Origin: Symsagittifera roscoffensis
Taxonomy: Eukaryota; Xenacoelomorpha; Acoela; Convolutidae
NCBI RefSeq assembly: GCF_963678635.1
Contig: NC_087064.1
Span: forward strand, 78,222,512-78,286,511
Reading direction: 5' to 3'
DNA length: 64,000 nt
Under the pieces are notes generated by a model. That model was not told the origin of the DNA and ran no database searches. It worked only from the letters and a program-made list of their open reading frames with translations. This document shows, in pieces, positions 31,408 to 41,640 of this stretch. A program made the position numbers and the translations under genes. How positions within the stretch are numbered: the stretch's first letter is position 1; the number at the start of each line of letters is the position of its first letter.

Positions 31408-32230
31408 AAAGATAAGTTTGATCAGATTGTATTCTAGGGGTAGAGCTGTGTGCGGTTCTGTGTGAAACTTGAGTAAAGCAAGCGGATTGTCAAAAAGGAA
31501 GGTAGAACAATTTTTACAAACCAAGTCATCATATTCAAAATTTGGTCCCCCAATCAGACGTTTCCGAAGGCTTCAAGCATTTTCAAAATATATAAATGAA
31601 ATTTGGTGTATGGATTTGGCATTTGTGGACAAACTAGCGAGTCAAAACAAAGGGGTCAAATATTTATTGGTTGCTGTTGATGTTTTTTCGCGATTTGTCA
31701 GAGTTCAAACAATGAAAACTAAATATGCCAAAGACACTTTGCAAGCTTTCAAAAAAATGATTTCTCGAAAAAACATTCCTGAAAAGCTTTGGGTTGATAA
31801 AGGAACGGAATATGCTAAAATTTTCAAAAAAATTTGCAAGGAAAAAAGAGGAGAAGTTTACTAGACCATGAGTGAAACAAAAGCTGCATTTGCAGAGAGA
31901 GCCATTCAATAATTAAAACACATTATTTACCGCTATATAGAAGATCATGGTGAAAAATTCATTCACAAGCTACCGCAATTTGTGTCTACAATGAATTGTT
32001 GCGTCAATAGATCTATTGGGAAATCACCTAGAGATGTCAAGAATACTGATTTCCTCTCAATTCTATACAATAAACCTCTAACAGGGTATAGGAAACTAAA
32101 ATTCAAAGTTGGAGACAGAGTGAGAATTTCAAAGAATGATATTCCGTTCCGAAAAGGATATAAACTACAATTTACAGATGTAATTTTTGAAATTTCGGCA
32201 ATATCTACTAAAAAACCGTCCAACGCTTCT
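31361..32230 (+). pseudogene. DDE integrase, copy 2 (best preserved core)
   Basis: ATG 31361 (MPKRKTEE). A TGA lies within the GSV(stop)NLSKASG stretch at about 31468. The core is then open: EIWCMDLAF, VDVFSRFVRVQ, LWVDKGTEYAK, the Glu helix TKAAFAERAIQ with neighbouring stops (TAG about 31862, TAA about 31911), and the FKVGDRVRISKND C-terminal strands. All three acidic catalytic positions can be read, but not in one uninterrupted frame. Confidence 0.88.
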
Positions 32231-33030
32231 TTTAATTGTTATCCGAATAGTAGTCTTCGTTCTTTTGCAAACTTTCTACCTGAACAAATACATTTGAAAG
32301 GAGAATGGGAGGTTGCTATTTCAGAAATATCATACCCTTTTTTGTACCAAAATGTTACAGAGGGAAAGTTTACTTTTGTAGATGGTTGAGAAAGTTCTGA
32401 GGAGAAAAGAAAGATTGTACCGATGAATATTGAACCAGGATTGTATCCAAGTATTGTTGATATAGTTGTAGCCATGAACAACAAAATTCGAGAACGTCTA
32501 GGTGCTCAAGTTTTTGAATATAACGGAATCTATGTATCAGTAGATAAAATTACACAAAAGGTTGCCGTTCATTTACCTGAGAACCAATCAGTGTTTATAA
32601 TTCAGAGTGCTGATTTGAGTGACATTTTTGGTTGTGATTTAGAACAAAATCAAACAGGGGTTATAATTAAAGGAAAAGGTCCACATTAGCCTCAGTATTC
32701 CTACGACATTATAAGAATACATTCCCTAATGGTATATAGTGACATTACAGAATATAACATAGACGGTGATACAAAAACTCCCTTTTTGCGTTGGATTCTT
32801 TTCATCTCCAAAGTGAAGAGTGGAGATATAATTTCTACAGGACAGTACATGAATTATCAATCTTTTACAAACTTACAGTTTAAAAAGCTGTTGAAAAACT
32901 CTTTCCATAGTATCAAGATAGAACTAAGAGATAGTACAGGCGAAAAAATTCCTTTTGTATCCGTAGGAACTACCGAGTTATTCTCTTGTTTCGCAAGATT
33001 TCGAATGATCATTTTTGATTTAAACTTCAT
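32231..33030 (+). pseudogene. Conserved Polinton virion-associated protein, copy 2
   Basis: In frame with the integrase end, as in copy 1. CYPNSSLRSFANFLPEQIHL and GEWEVAISEISYPFLYQN run to a private TGA at about 32387; NIEPGLYPSIVDIVVAMNNK and GKGPH follow to TAG 32689. A further frame (32729-33030) has VYSDITEYNIDGD, VKSGDIISTGQYMNYQSF and SIKIELRDSTGEKIPFVSVG. Confidence 0.65.
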
Positions 33031-33035
33031 ACGAA

Positions 33036-33409
33036 ATGGTTGCTCAGAACTCAGCAGATTTCCCTATTTTTTGAGGACATGCAAGACAACGTGGAAGAGA
33101 ATTTGGAGCTCTTGCACAAAGTCTTGGGAGAACTGCAATCCCCTTTATTAAAAAATATATAGTCGCAGCTGCGAAAATAATTGGAGCAGATTTGTTTGAA
33201 ATCGCTGCTCCAGAGATTGGGGAAGTTGTTAATGGACGTAAAAAACTCAAAACATTTGCCAAAGATGTGGGAACAAAAAAAGTTTGGAAACAATTGGAGG
33301 TGGAAAAAAGAATTTTAAGCGTAGAACTGCTAGAACCAGATCCATTTCTCGAAAAAGTAGATCAAAAAACAGTCGCTCTCGCAAAGACATTTTTGACAAT
33401 AAAAAATGA
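33036..33409 (+). pseudogene. Basic minor virion protein, copy 2
   Basis: Starts MVAQNSADFPIF. A frameshift near 33070-33100 follows, then ALAQSLGRTAIPFIKKY with basic and Ser/Arg-rich end segments. The TGA overlaps the capsid ATG (33406-33409, ATGA), as in copy 1. Confidence 0.55.
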
Positions 33410-34621
33410 GTGTAAACCAAAGTCATTTTCGGTACGGGGCTTTTACAAATTCTTCATTGGAGATTTTTGATAAGGACCGTAATCTCTACTTGGACATGTG
33501 TGATACCCATCTTAGCTTAAAGATTCAACTATTCAAAGGATGATTGTTTGATGCTTTCAAAAAAGAAAAAGCAGAACATAAAGCAAAATCGGAGAAAGAT
33601 TCAGATGAGGAACCACAAACTTACTTAACTTATGTAAACAGTCTACTGCATTCTCTATTCTCCAACTGTGAAGTTTATTTTAACAATACATAGGTTTACA
33701 ATGCCAATGGATTATATCCTCATAAGGCACAGATATCGAACGAATTCGACTCGTCAGCACTGAGCAATAAAGGAATACTTGCTTGTCATGGATACAGTTT
33801 TGAAGATTATCCTGATGCATTTGATATGCATCCATTCACTGATAGAGCAAACTCCTTGGGAACAGAGATAACTTTTTCACTCTATGGGAGGCTCGCCATT
33901 GATTTGTTTACTTGCGAAAAGTTGTTACTACCAGATACCAAAGTTCGAAATAAACTTATTCGAGCTAGACCTAATTTTTACATGCTATCTGATAATCCAA
34001 ATGCTAGTCTGAAAATTGCCGATTGTTCGTTGTTTACTAGAAGAATTTTAGTTGCTGAACCTATTCATCAATACTTGCAATGGAATTCGGAGAGAGAACC
34101 TGCTCAATACAATTACATGGAAACTATAGCAAGAACCTTTATCGTTCCATCACGTCAAAACCAATTCATACAAAAAATATATTCAATAACGCCCCAATAG
34201 GAAGAGTAGCTGTTGCAATGAGTACAATTTCATCTGTTGCAGGATCTTTTTATGAAAACCCTTTCAGCTATCAGCAACTTCATTTAAGAGAACTTAGAAT
34301 TATTGGGGGTGGGAGAGCAATTGTTTCATTAGATACAACTTCTCCTTGTCGACCATATGTTACAACAATGAAAGCACTGCAGTTTAATGAAGATTTCCCA
34401 GCTCTTCCTATGGAAAATTTTCAAAATCAATATATTCTACTTTTTGACTTGACTTCACTACAGGATGCAGCTAAACAGTTGCATTATCCAGAACTTAGTG
34501 GAGAAAGCTTGAGATTAGAAATGTTTTTCCAGTTTCCCTTGGAGCAAGTAACGGAAGTTTTGGAGAAAGACTATCGAATGTTCAAATTGACAAATTCGGA
34601 ACAGTCGCTAAAAATGTTTAG
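33406..34621 (+). pseudogene. Major capsid protein, copy 2, broken
   Basis: About 95 bases are deleted near 33475 relative to copy 1, joining EIFD directly to KDRNLYLDM. The TGA at 33541 is shared with copy 1; a TAG at about 33690 is private. From about 33700 to 34170 the frame is long and open (FSLYGRLAIDLF, RARPNFYMLSDNPNASL). After a shift it reads LHLRELRIIGGGRAIVSLD and LTSLQDAAKQLHYPELSG to TAG 34621. Confidence 0.85.
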
Positions 34622-34973
34622 TTTTTTTTGAATTTTCAGGTTCCTATAAAAATATTGTAGCTTTTTTGGGACTTTTCATTGTTTTTGTCTCTGTACTATT
34701 TATTTTGTTTTTCTTCAGACCTAAATCTTCAGAAAAAGCAGCTAATGATTGCTGTTTAATTGAAAACCCGAGACATTTCTTCAACCTAGACTGTAAATCA
34801 GTTTTCAGCAAACTTTGTCCAGTTCAAAAATTTTGTGTATGGGACTTTGTTGATTCAGTACCTAGATGCAAGTAAGTCAATAACTTTAGGTTTTTCCATC
34901 ATAAATTACAAAATCAAACTTTCTATTTCTTTGTTTTAGGTTTAAATTGGCTAACATTTGCGAAGATGGATAA
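34614..34973 (+). pseudogene. Membrane/Cys-rich small protein with intron (copy 2)
   Basis: The ATG 34614 overlaps the capsid TAG (ATGTTTAG). A T-run one base too long shifts the frame near 34622. The rest reads SYKNIVAFLG, the span LFIVFVSVLFILFFF, and a Cys-rich domain (CCLIENPRHFFNLDCKSVFSKLCPVQKFC). Splicing 34872-34939 joins RCK to FKLANICEDG and a TAA that overlaps the protease ATG (ATGGATAA, 34966-34973). Unspliced, it would end at the TAA inside GTAAGT. It may anchor or cap the virion; function unknown. Confidence 0.5.
34872..34939 (+). other. Intron-like segment, 68 bp
   Basis: GTAAGT donor, TTTCTTTGTTTTAG acceptor. Counterpart of 22411-22479. Splicing creates a stop/start overlap with the protease that matches the element's other junctions. 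Confidence 0.5.
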
Positions 34974-35308
34974 TTTTTCACTTCTACAAATTATTGAAAG
35001 AATTCCTGAACTCAGGTTCATGTACATGGGATCTTACCCCTCTGATAAAATACCTCAACTAACAAAGTACTCTTTTGCGATTGTTAACTCGGCTCCAAGC
35101 AATGATAGGGGGGGGGGGGCACTGGATCATGATAGCTCGATTGGACAAAACTTACTATTTTGCTGATTCTTTGGGTCGGAAAAGAACAGCTTATTGCTTT
35201 CTAACAAAAAAGGATCGGCGAATGGTTCCTCGAAAGCTACAAAAAACTGATAATTTGTGTGGGTTTTACGCAATTTATTCAGCATTTCTTCTTTTTAAAT
35301 TCTACTAG
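34966..35308 (+). pseudogene. Adenain-like cysteine protease, copy 2 (G-run frameshift)
   Basis: True ATG 34966 (MDNFSLLQIIERIPEL). A run of 12 G at about 35108-35119 replaces the 8 bases found in copy 1 and shifts the frame just before the catalytic His segment (HWIMIARL). The Asp region YYFADSLG and Cys box DNLCGFYAIYSAF are intact in the +1 frame, ending at TAG 35308. Confidence 0.85.
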
Positions 35309-35394
35309 ACAAACTTGAATAATATTCATGATGTGCATGTTTTGAATTTAATAAGTACTTTTATGTAAATGTTAAGTTTTTTCATTTGTAAGTG

Positions 35395-36009
35395 TAAATT
35401 ATGGCAGTAAGTCTACTATACGATGCAGTGACTTATATATTTTCACTGTAATTTATTTTTTTTCTCAAAAAATTTGATTTTTTTGAAGTCTCTGCAGGTT
35501 TCAACATTTTTAAATTTAGATACAAAGTAAGATTATTGTTTAATTTAGATAGAAAATAAGATTATCTAATAAATTAGGTCAAATAATAGCTAACCTTATC
35601 GTGTTTTGAAGTTTTTTTAGCGTGTTTTGAAGTTATAATAGCTAACCTTATCGTGTTTTGAACCCAAATACTCTTACCATTGACTTACCATCTACCAAAA
35701 AACTAATTAAAAGTCCTTCATTACACAACCTACACGTAATCAACTTTTGATACTTACAAATTAGTTAACGCGCGCCAACATTTTTGCAAAAAAACGAGAC
35801 AAAAACCAAAAAATTACGTTTTTCTTACCATTATCTTACCATCACACAAACCATAAAACCTTACCATCGGTATTCCCTATCTTAATTCATTGTAGAATCT
35901 ATACCCGATCTTAATTTATAGCCTGCTGACCGGATGCTCTATTCCCTATCTTAATACATGTGGGTCAGCAGGCACCCCCCCCCCCACTTAACCTCCAACA
36001 TCTACTACA
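35395..36009 (-). repeat. Right terminal inverted repeat, Polinton copy 2 (complete)
   Basis: Reverse complement of 6468-7030 over its length, including the CTGCAGG, CGCGCGCC and GGGTCAGCAGG blocks and a 13-C run. It ends CTACTACA, one base off the consensus terminus. Confidence 0.85.
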
Positions 36010-36015
36010 CCCGTT
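36010..36015. repeat. Target-site duplication, right end of copy 2 (CCCGTT)
   Basis: Identical to the left duplication at 6462-6467. It shows that this is the original sequence, from which 23352-23357 has drifted by one base. Confidence 0.8.
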
Positions 36016-36375
36016 GGTGGTCTGGGGAACTCTCCCGCACCATATTCCGTGTTATTAGTCAATCCGGCTCGAATCCCCCCACGCCTCCAGCGACGTTCCA
36101 GGATAGCCATCTGGTCTGTTCTTGATTGGATATCCCCTCCGAGGTGTAGCCAACCATCAACACGGCTTCTGTCGCTGATTCACTGCATTCACCCTGCGCT
36201 TCTAACTGTAGGATAGCGTTCAACATTACCGCCAACGTCTCATCGTTTTGGGTATAGTCGAGATCTCTCAAGCGCTTATGTAGTTTGTCGAGCGTAGGCC
36301 TTTTGAGCGCTGCTGGCATAGACTTCCAGAAGCGATCCGCCACCGTCACTATCTTCAGGTGATCTCACGTGTCAA
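36016..36375 (-). pseudogene. Second ORF N-terminus of retroelement copy B
   Basis: Minus-strand start (about 36370) reads ...KIVTVADRFWKSMPAALKRPTLDKLHKRLRDL and NAILQLEAQGECSESATEAVLMVGYTSE. It aligns with the N-terminus of the open ORF at 63102 (TEVLLMAAYGKRG). It is cut by the Polinton after the GEFPRPPT equivalent; the rest of this ORF is at 4541-6461. Confidence 0.75.
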
Positions 36376-36785
36376 TCAACTTGAGAAGTACCTTACCAGT
36401 TACTTGAGAAATACCTTCTGACACTGCTGATAGAGAACTTGCTCAAGATCTATGTCTCTCTTCGAATAAGTGTGGCTCGGTCATCAATTTGATATTGCAA
36501 ATAAATCTGAAAATAATACCTATTTTTTAGATCGGGATGTTCTGTGTCTAACCTAAGCACACCCATTATTATATCGCTTAAAACCCTACTCCACCAAATA
36601 TTAGCTTAAATAATTCAACGAATGACTTTAAGAGCCTGCAGATTCAATTCATGTTTTAGCACCATTAACTCTCTAAGATTTAATTGTCCGGCCAATTACA
36701 TTAAAATCCGTCCATCTGCTTCACGCCCCCTTGTACCTAACTCGTGCCCCTTTTAACCTGACCCGAGACCTCCATGTCCGCCCGA
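36376..36785 (-). other. Retroelement inter-ORF spacer (copy B)
   Basis: No gene. Same spacer as 3791-4199 and 23701-24096. It includes the TTGTACCTAACTCG stretch that supplied the filler at the duplication joint. Confidence 0.6.
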
Positions 36786-37890
36786 AGCTCAGGCGATACT
36801 CAGGTAGTACTTCTTGTGTAGGTGTACCGTTATCTCTGTATCTGCAAAGACCACGTGTGGGTTGCAGTACAATTCCCTAGGATTCAATTTGCCCCTGTTT
36901 GGGTCATAGACCGGCATCGAAACCTCCATTATCTCGCTTTCGACCATGAAGTCCCTCAGCCTCGTTAGTGCGAACATCACGTGTTCGGGGTCCAACGTGT
37001 TCCTTTCATTGATCCTTGTTACCAAGAGACACAGGTATTTGCCCTGAACTTGTGAAACTGATGGAGGAAGCGCAGCCATTCCTACCAACCCCGGTCTCTG
37101 CCTAAATAGAAACTCCACGTTCTGATATTTTCTCTTAAAGTCGGCCTCTAGTCTCGATTCGAAGCTCATGTCTGCCGTTATGCAGATCGCGCTTGTCCTG
37201 TCTGATAATATGAAGTCGCTGTCCGTGATCAGGATGTTCTCTGAATATTCATTGGGTCTTGAAATTTCGCCCTATGGTAGAATCAGCCTCCTCCTGATCC
37301 AATTCCAGCCCGTTGGTCTCTCTCACTTCCCTGAGCTTCTTTATTATTGAAGTTTCGGTGCGGGTAAGTCCTACGTCGGTGATGCTGAGTCTAAATTATC
37401 TGGCGGTATCCCAAGCTGCCTGTCGGTTGCTGTCCATCCGTAGAGCGGGTCTTCAGTTTTCACGTGTTTCTCCGCCGACACGTCGACCTGCTGGATATTT
37501 TGCGCTTAAACTTCTTCGTTGTTGAGGTCACGCATCCATTCCAGTATCCTCAAGTTTGTGTTTTCCCTCCTTCCTATCTCGCTCTGCTCCAGAACTGTTT
37601 CTCGTTCTGGTATTGAGTACTTCTCCTGCAAGTAGTGTTCGCTGTCGTTGATGATTTGCCATTCATCATCGGCTACCAGTTCGCCCACACTCACTAACTC
37701 CTCGCCTAACTCATTAGGTTGTATCTTGTCAATCAAGAAGTCATCCCCATACCTATTGTATCTCATGCCTGTCCGCTTGCGATTGCCATTCCTTGTTCCT
37801 ACTGCTCTCTGCAAGTCTGGTTCCGTCCACTTTGGCACCTCGTTCTGCTCTGGATCATTCCAATCTTCCTCCACAAAGGATCCCGCATCT
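36786..37890 (-). pseudogene. Pol C-terminal tail with macrodomain-like module (copy B)
   Basis: From 37890 down: an acidic tail with DWNDPEQNEVPKWTEPDL and KRTGMRYNRYGDDFLIDKI, then LRILEWMRDLNNEE, a broken GVGLTHT region (deletion near 37375), and an open 126-codon module (37169-36789). In the module, MSFESRLEADFKRKYQNVEF, QRPGLVGMAALPPSV, GKYLCLLVTR, a long helix and PVYDPNRGKL match the C-terminal 130 residues of the intact polyprotein at about two-thirds identity by eye. That suggests protein-level conservation across old copies. Confidence 0.75.
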
Positions 37891-39300
37891 TAGTCTGCAT
37901 CTATCTCCTCATTATCATTCATGCCCACGTCCTCGTTGCCATCATTTTTTTCTCTGGTACCTTTTTCGTTCATTCTGCATGCTGGCTTTACCAATAGATA
38001 CTCGAGTCCTTCCATATTTTGCGGTACGCACCAGTCTTCTGGAGATGGGACATGAAGTTTCCGATTTTCATAATGCGCTGCTCGCCCTGTACTCAAGCGG
38101 TAGAACCGTCCCTGCTGGTGTACTTCCGTTATCATGAACGGTCCTCGCCATTTCTTAAGTAGTTTCTTCGTCTCCTTGGGAGGTATGACATTCTGGAATA
38201 GACAGACGTATCGGCACACTGCATACGGTTTCGCTTGAAGTATCTCTCATCGTATTTCTTCCGTTGTCTCATTTGTGCCTGCGCCGTGTTCCTCCTGCAG
38301 AGCATGTTTAGTTCCTGTTGTCTCTTGACCTATTTTTCCCTTCGTCTTCTGGGTAAAAGAATGTTAGGGGCATCGATTTCTCCCTGCCCTTTAACATCAT
38401 GAAGGGTCTGATTACTGTCGTTGAGTGTTGCGTGCTGTTATACGCCCCTATCACTTGCGGCAGATATTTATCGCAGTCTGTCATGTATCTCGAGCAATAC
38501 AACCTTGGCATGTTCACCAACGTTATGTTCTGTCTCTCCACTAACCCTGTTAGTCTGAGGATGGTAAGATGTTGAGTTTGCTTGAACAATGTGCGATCTC
38601 CTCATCAATTCTTTTGTCAGGTCCCCCTCCAAGGCTTTTCCGTTGTCCGGCTGGAATGCCATCGGACAACCATATCGTAATATTCAATGGGTTATCAGAT
38701 GGTCGCAAATCTCCTCCGGTGAGGCTGTTGGACATATCACCGCTTCTGCCGATTTCGTAAAGTGGTATATTATGACAATTATTTGATTATATCCCGAGTC
38801 TGTCATCCAGATCTTCTGATGATCTTTCTGCACGACTTCGTTAAACTCCGAGCTCTCGACGGACTTGAGTGGGAACTTCATTTTTTTTGGGTTTTTCACT
38901 TGTAAACACGCGAGGCATGCGTTCACCCATCTCGCGCAAGCCTTTCTTAATCCAGTCCAATCAAACCTATATAGTATTCTTTGTTGTACCTTGTCTATCC
39001 CCTGATGTCCCTTTTAGTCGTGCGATCTGAATAACACTTCTGCCTGGTAAAACTGTGGCATTATGATGAGGTTAAGCTTGTGTAGTGTCTTCTCCTCATC
39101 GTTTCTTCTGCAGGCTACCACACCATCAGCTGTGTGATAGAATAAATACTTTCTCTCCTTATAGAACTGGCTCAAGATTTTATAGCTGTGTTCCTCCAGA
39201 TCCCCTCTCTATTTGACTCCTGTCCGGATCCATTCGGAGAGGTTGCTCGTCATCTTGTCTTTATTCTGGGCTTGTATCAGATCAGCTGCCTGAACGGCCT
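37891..39300 (-). pseudogene. Retroelement integrase relic (copy B)
   Basis: Minus-strand order: zinc-binding region ending CLACLQVKNPKK (about 38920), the core with the first Asp in VVQKDHQKIWMTDSGYNQI, IYHFTKSAEAV, a DNGKALEGDLTKELMRRSH segment (about 38640), YHPQTN with the Glu position mutated or shifted, PFMMLKGREKSMPL, and a C-terminal GPFMITEVHQQGRFYRL GPY/F-type module (about 38120). Several frameshifts. This domain is present in the relics but absent from the intact 2668-aa polyprotein. Confidence 0.82.
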
Positions 39301-41640
39301 CCTTGACACTGCAATTTTCTCGAGTTCTTCACATCTTAGCACCTCCTGCTGATCCAAATTGTACGTTCCTGAGGAAGGGTCAGTTTGTAAATCCTTGTCG
39401 CGGTGCCTCATTTTCTCTTCTGCCAATACCATGCATAGACTATCTTGGTCATTGCTGCTCCTCTCTGAGTCTTCTTCCCATTCATCGGACTCCCGGACGA
39501 TTTCTCCTCTTCAGCATCTTCTTCTGATGTGGGCCACTCCCCGGACTCTTGATCCAATCCAAGGTGTTCGGCCTCCTCACTAAATGTCACTTTCTTCTTT
39601 CGAGCCATATTCCGCCTTAGTATCTCTTCCGCAATTTTCACAACTAGTGCCTGTGCCAAACGTAGCTCTGAGCCATTGAGTGCGTTTTCAACCAGCTGAG
39701 TGCTTTATTGTCGACCAGTAAGTTGAAGGGTTCGCTACCTAGCTATGCCCTGTTTTTTTTCGACAAAAGTGACGACCGCAAACATCTCTGCCTTGGGCGC
39801 CCGTACTTCATCTCCGTATCACTCAAGACTTTGCTCTCACATGCTATCGGCTCAAGACTGTCTTTTCATTCCATTTCTACTTTTGATGGAGTATGCCAGA
39901 AATCGCTACTACCGACGCATCCGTGTCCAGCACGTACATTCTTTTTTCCGTTGGCATCCCTAGCACCCGTGCTTCACATAATTCCTTCTTTAATCTCTGA
40001 AATGACTCTTCTGCCGCATTGTTCCACGTGAAATGCTTGCCTTTGTGCCTCATTAGTTGTTGCATCGGGTACACTTTGTCCGCGTAGCCTTAATGGACTC
40101 CCTGTAATAGTTCGCAAAACCCAAAAAGCTCCTCAACTGATGCTCCGTTCTTGGCAATTTCTAGGTCAGAACCACTTCTACTGCATCTTGGTCTGGTCTG
40201 ATGCCATGTTTATCCACCGTCCTCCCTAGGTGTTTAATCGAGTCCTTGGATATTTCGCATTTTGATGGTGTGCATTTTAGTCCCGATCTCTTCGTGCATG
40301 CAAACATCTCGTCTAGTCGCTTGATGTGGCCCTCTAGTGTACTATTACCAGGTTGCCACATTTTTGTTACACCTATCAATGCGTGTGTCATCAATCGTTG
40401 AAATGTAGCCGTGGCATTGCAAAGATCAAAAGGCATCCTTTTCTATTGAAACAGCCCCAGCTCGCAGGCCAACCCTGTCTTGTCCCTGTCTTGCTTCCTC
40501 AGTGGAACCGGCCAAAAAGCTGATCCTAAATCTAGAGTTCTAAAAAAGTTTGGTATCCCCTAACTTCGAGAGGCTCTCATCAATTCTAGGTATGGGAAAG
40601 GCATCCTTCACCGTGACACCGAAAGTCACAACAGAGTTCAGATACCGAAAGTCACAACAAAACTTAATTGGTCGCCTTTCTTTTTTGCCATCACTACTCC
40701 ACACGCCCACGGTGATTTGGATGGTTTTATCAAATCATACTCTGGTAACGTCTCTATCTCTTTTCTACAAGCATCTGATGTGTGTGGGGTCATGCGCCTC
40801 GTCCTCTCCCTGTGCGGTACCGCAAATTCTTGGAGCTCTATTTCATGTTCCACAAAATTGCAACATCCAATGTCTGCCTTATGTTTCGAAAAAACGTCCT
40901 CAGTCCGCTCTAGTAAATCCTTGATGGCTTCGAGCTGTTCGTCCGTTACCTTGCCCCTCAAGTGCTCTGTCTCTGGTAAAACCACTTTATCCACTTCCAT
41001 TTCCTCTAGTGTGGGTCTTTACGGAAAATTCGAACAGCTGGAAAGTCCATCGTCTATCTCTGACTTAAACGATTTCACAAGACCTGATAAAACTTTTATT
41101 TTGTTTAACCTTCTCAAGATACAGATCTTGTCCCCATAATTGGGACAGTCAATAACTTCATTCTCTTTTTCATTTTCAGTCATTTCATATCGAGTTTTCA
41201 CCGGTAAAGCATATGCCAGTTTCCTTGCCTTCTGGATTGTGATGGGTATGTCAAGAGTATTCAACAAGACACTGACGCAGAGGCCGCTCTTGGTTATCGA
41301 GAAGGATCTTTCTAAAACAGCAGCACTTTGACTATTTGGATTTGGGACTATGCATACTTGCTTGTTGTCACTTAATTCAGTTCTTTTTCATCCGCAAGCT
41401 TACAAGCCTTACCCTCCTGCTCAAAAATACCAGCGCTTTATTCTCATTTGCCATTATCAAATTTACCGGTTTAATTACGCACTTCCTTTCCGGCTTCCGA
41501 AGCCTGAACACCGCATTGTTTAGATCAATTGTTACATCGAAATTCCTGATAAAGACTCTGCCTAAAAAGAATTGGTCAGACTCATCTAGACTCTCCTTCA
41601 CAAACTGCGTTCCCCCAAGTTTAGGGTAATTCAAATTTTG
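39301..41640 (-). pseudogene. Protease end, reverse transcriptase and RNase H relic (copy B)
   Basis: Reads ESLDESDQFFLGRVFIRNFDVTIDL (protease end, about 41590-41510) and a pre-RT linker ending SSCSNFP. The RT follows with CCNFVEHEIEL, LIKPSKSPWACGVVMAKKKG and MPFDLCNATATFQRLM; the catalytic YVDD region is deleted near 40360. Then EICKDSIKHLG-like segments, FTWNNAAEESFQRLKKEL, RNase H VLDTDASVVAISGILH, and a tether that is open for 83 codons (39659-39408). It begins at a breakpoint near 41640 with copy A. Confidence 0.8.

Larger units (their letters stand above)
25279..36009. mobile_element. Polinton copy 2 (lacks left third), product of tandem duplication
   Basis: Collinear with 12711-23351 at roughly 93-95% identity by eye. 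It ends at the same right terminus and target duplication. The left repeat, PolB, the TGACGTCA array and three small ORFs are absent, so it could not have been an independent full insertion. It keeps a more complete right terminal repeat than copy 1 and has several genes intact (25615, 27820, 29817). Confidence 0.92.

Noticed and set aside
25279..36009. Copy 2 as an independent Polinton insertion
   Set aside because: It shares target site, right flank and pre-duplication lesions with copy 1 and has no left end; tandem duplication explains all of it.
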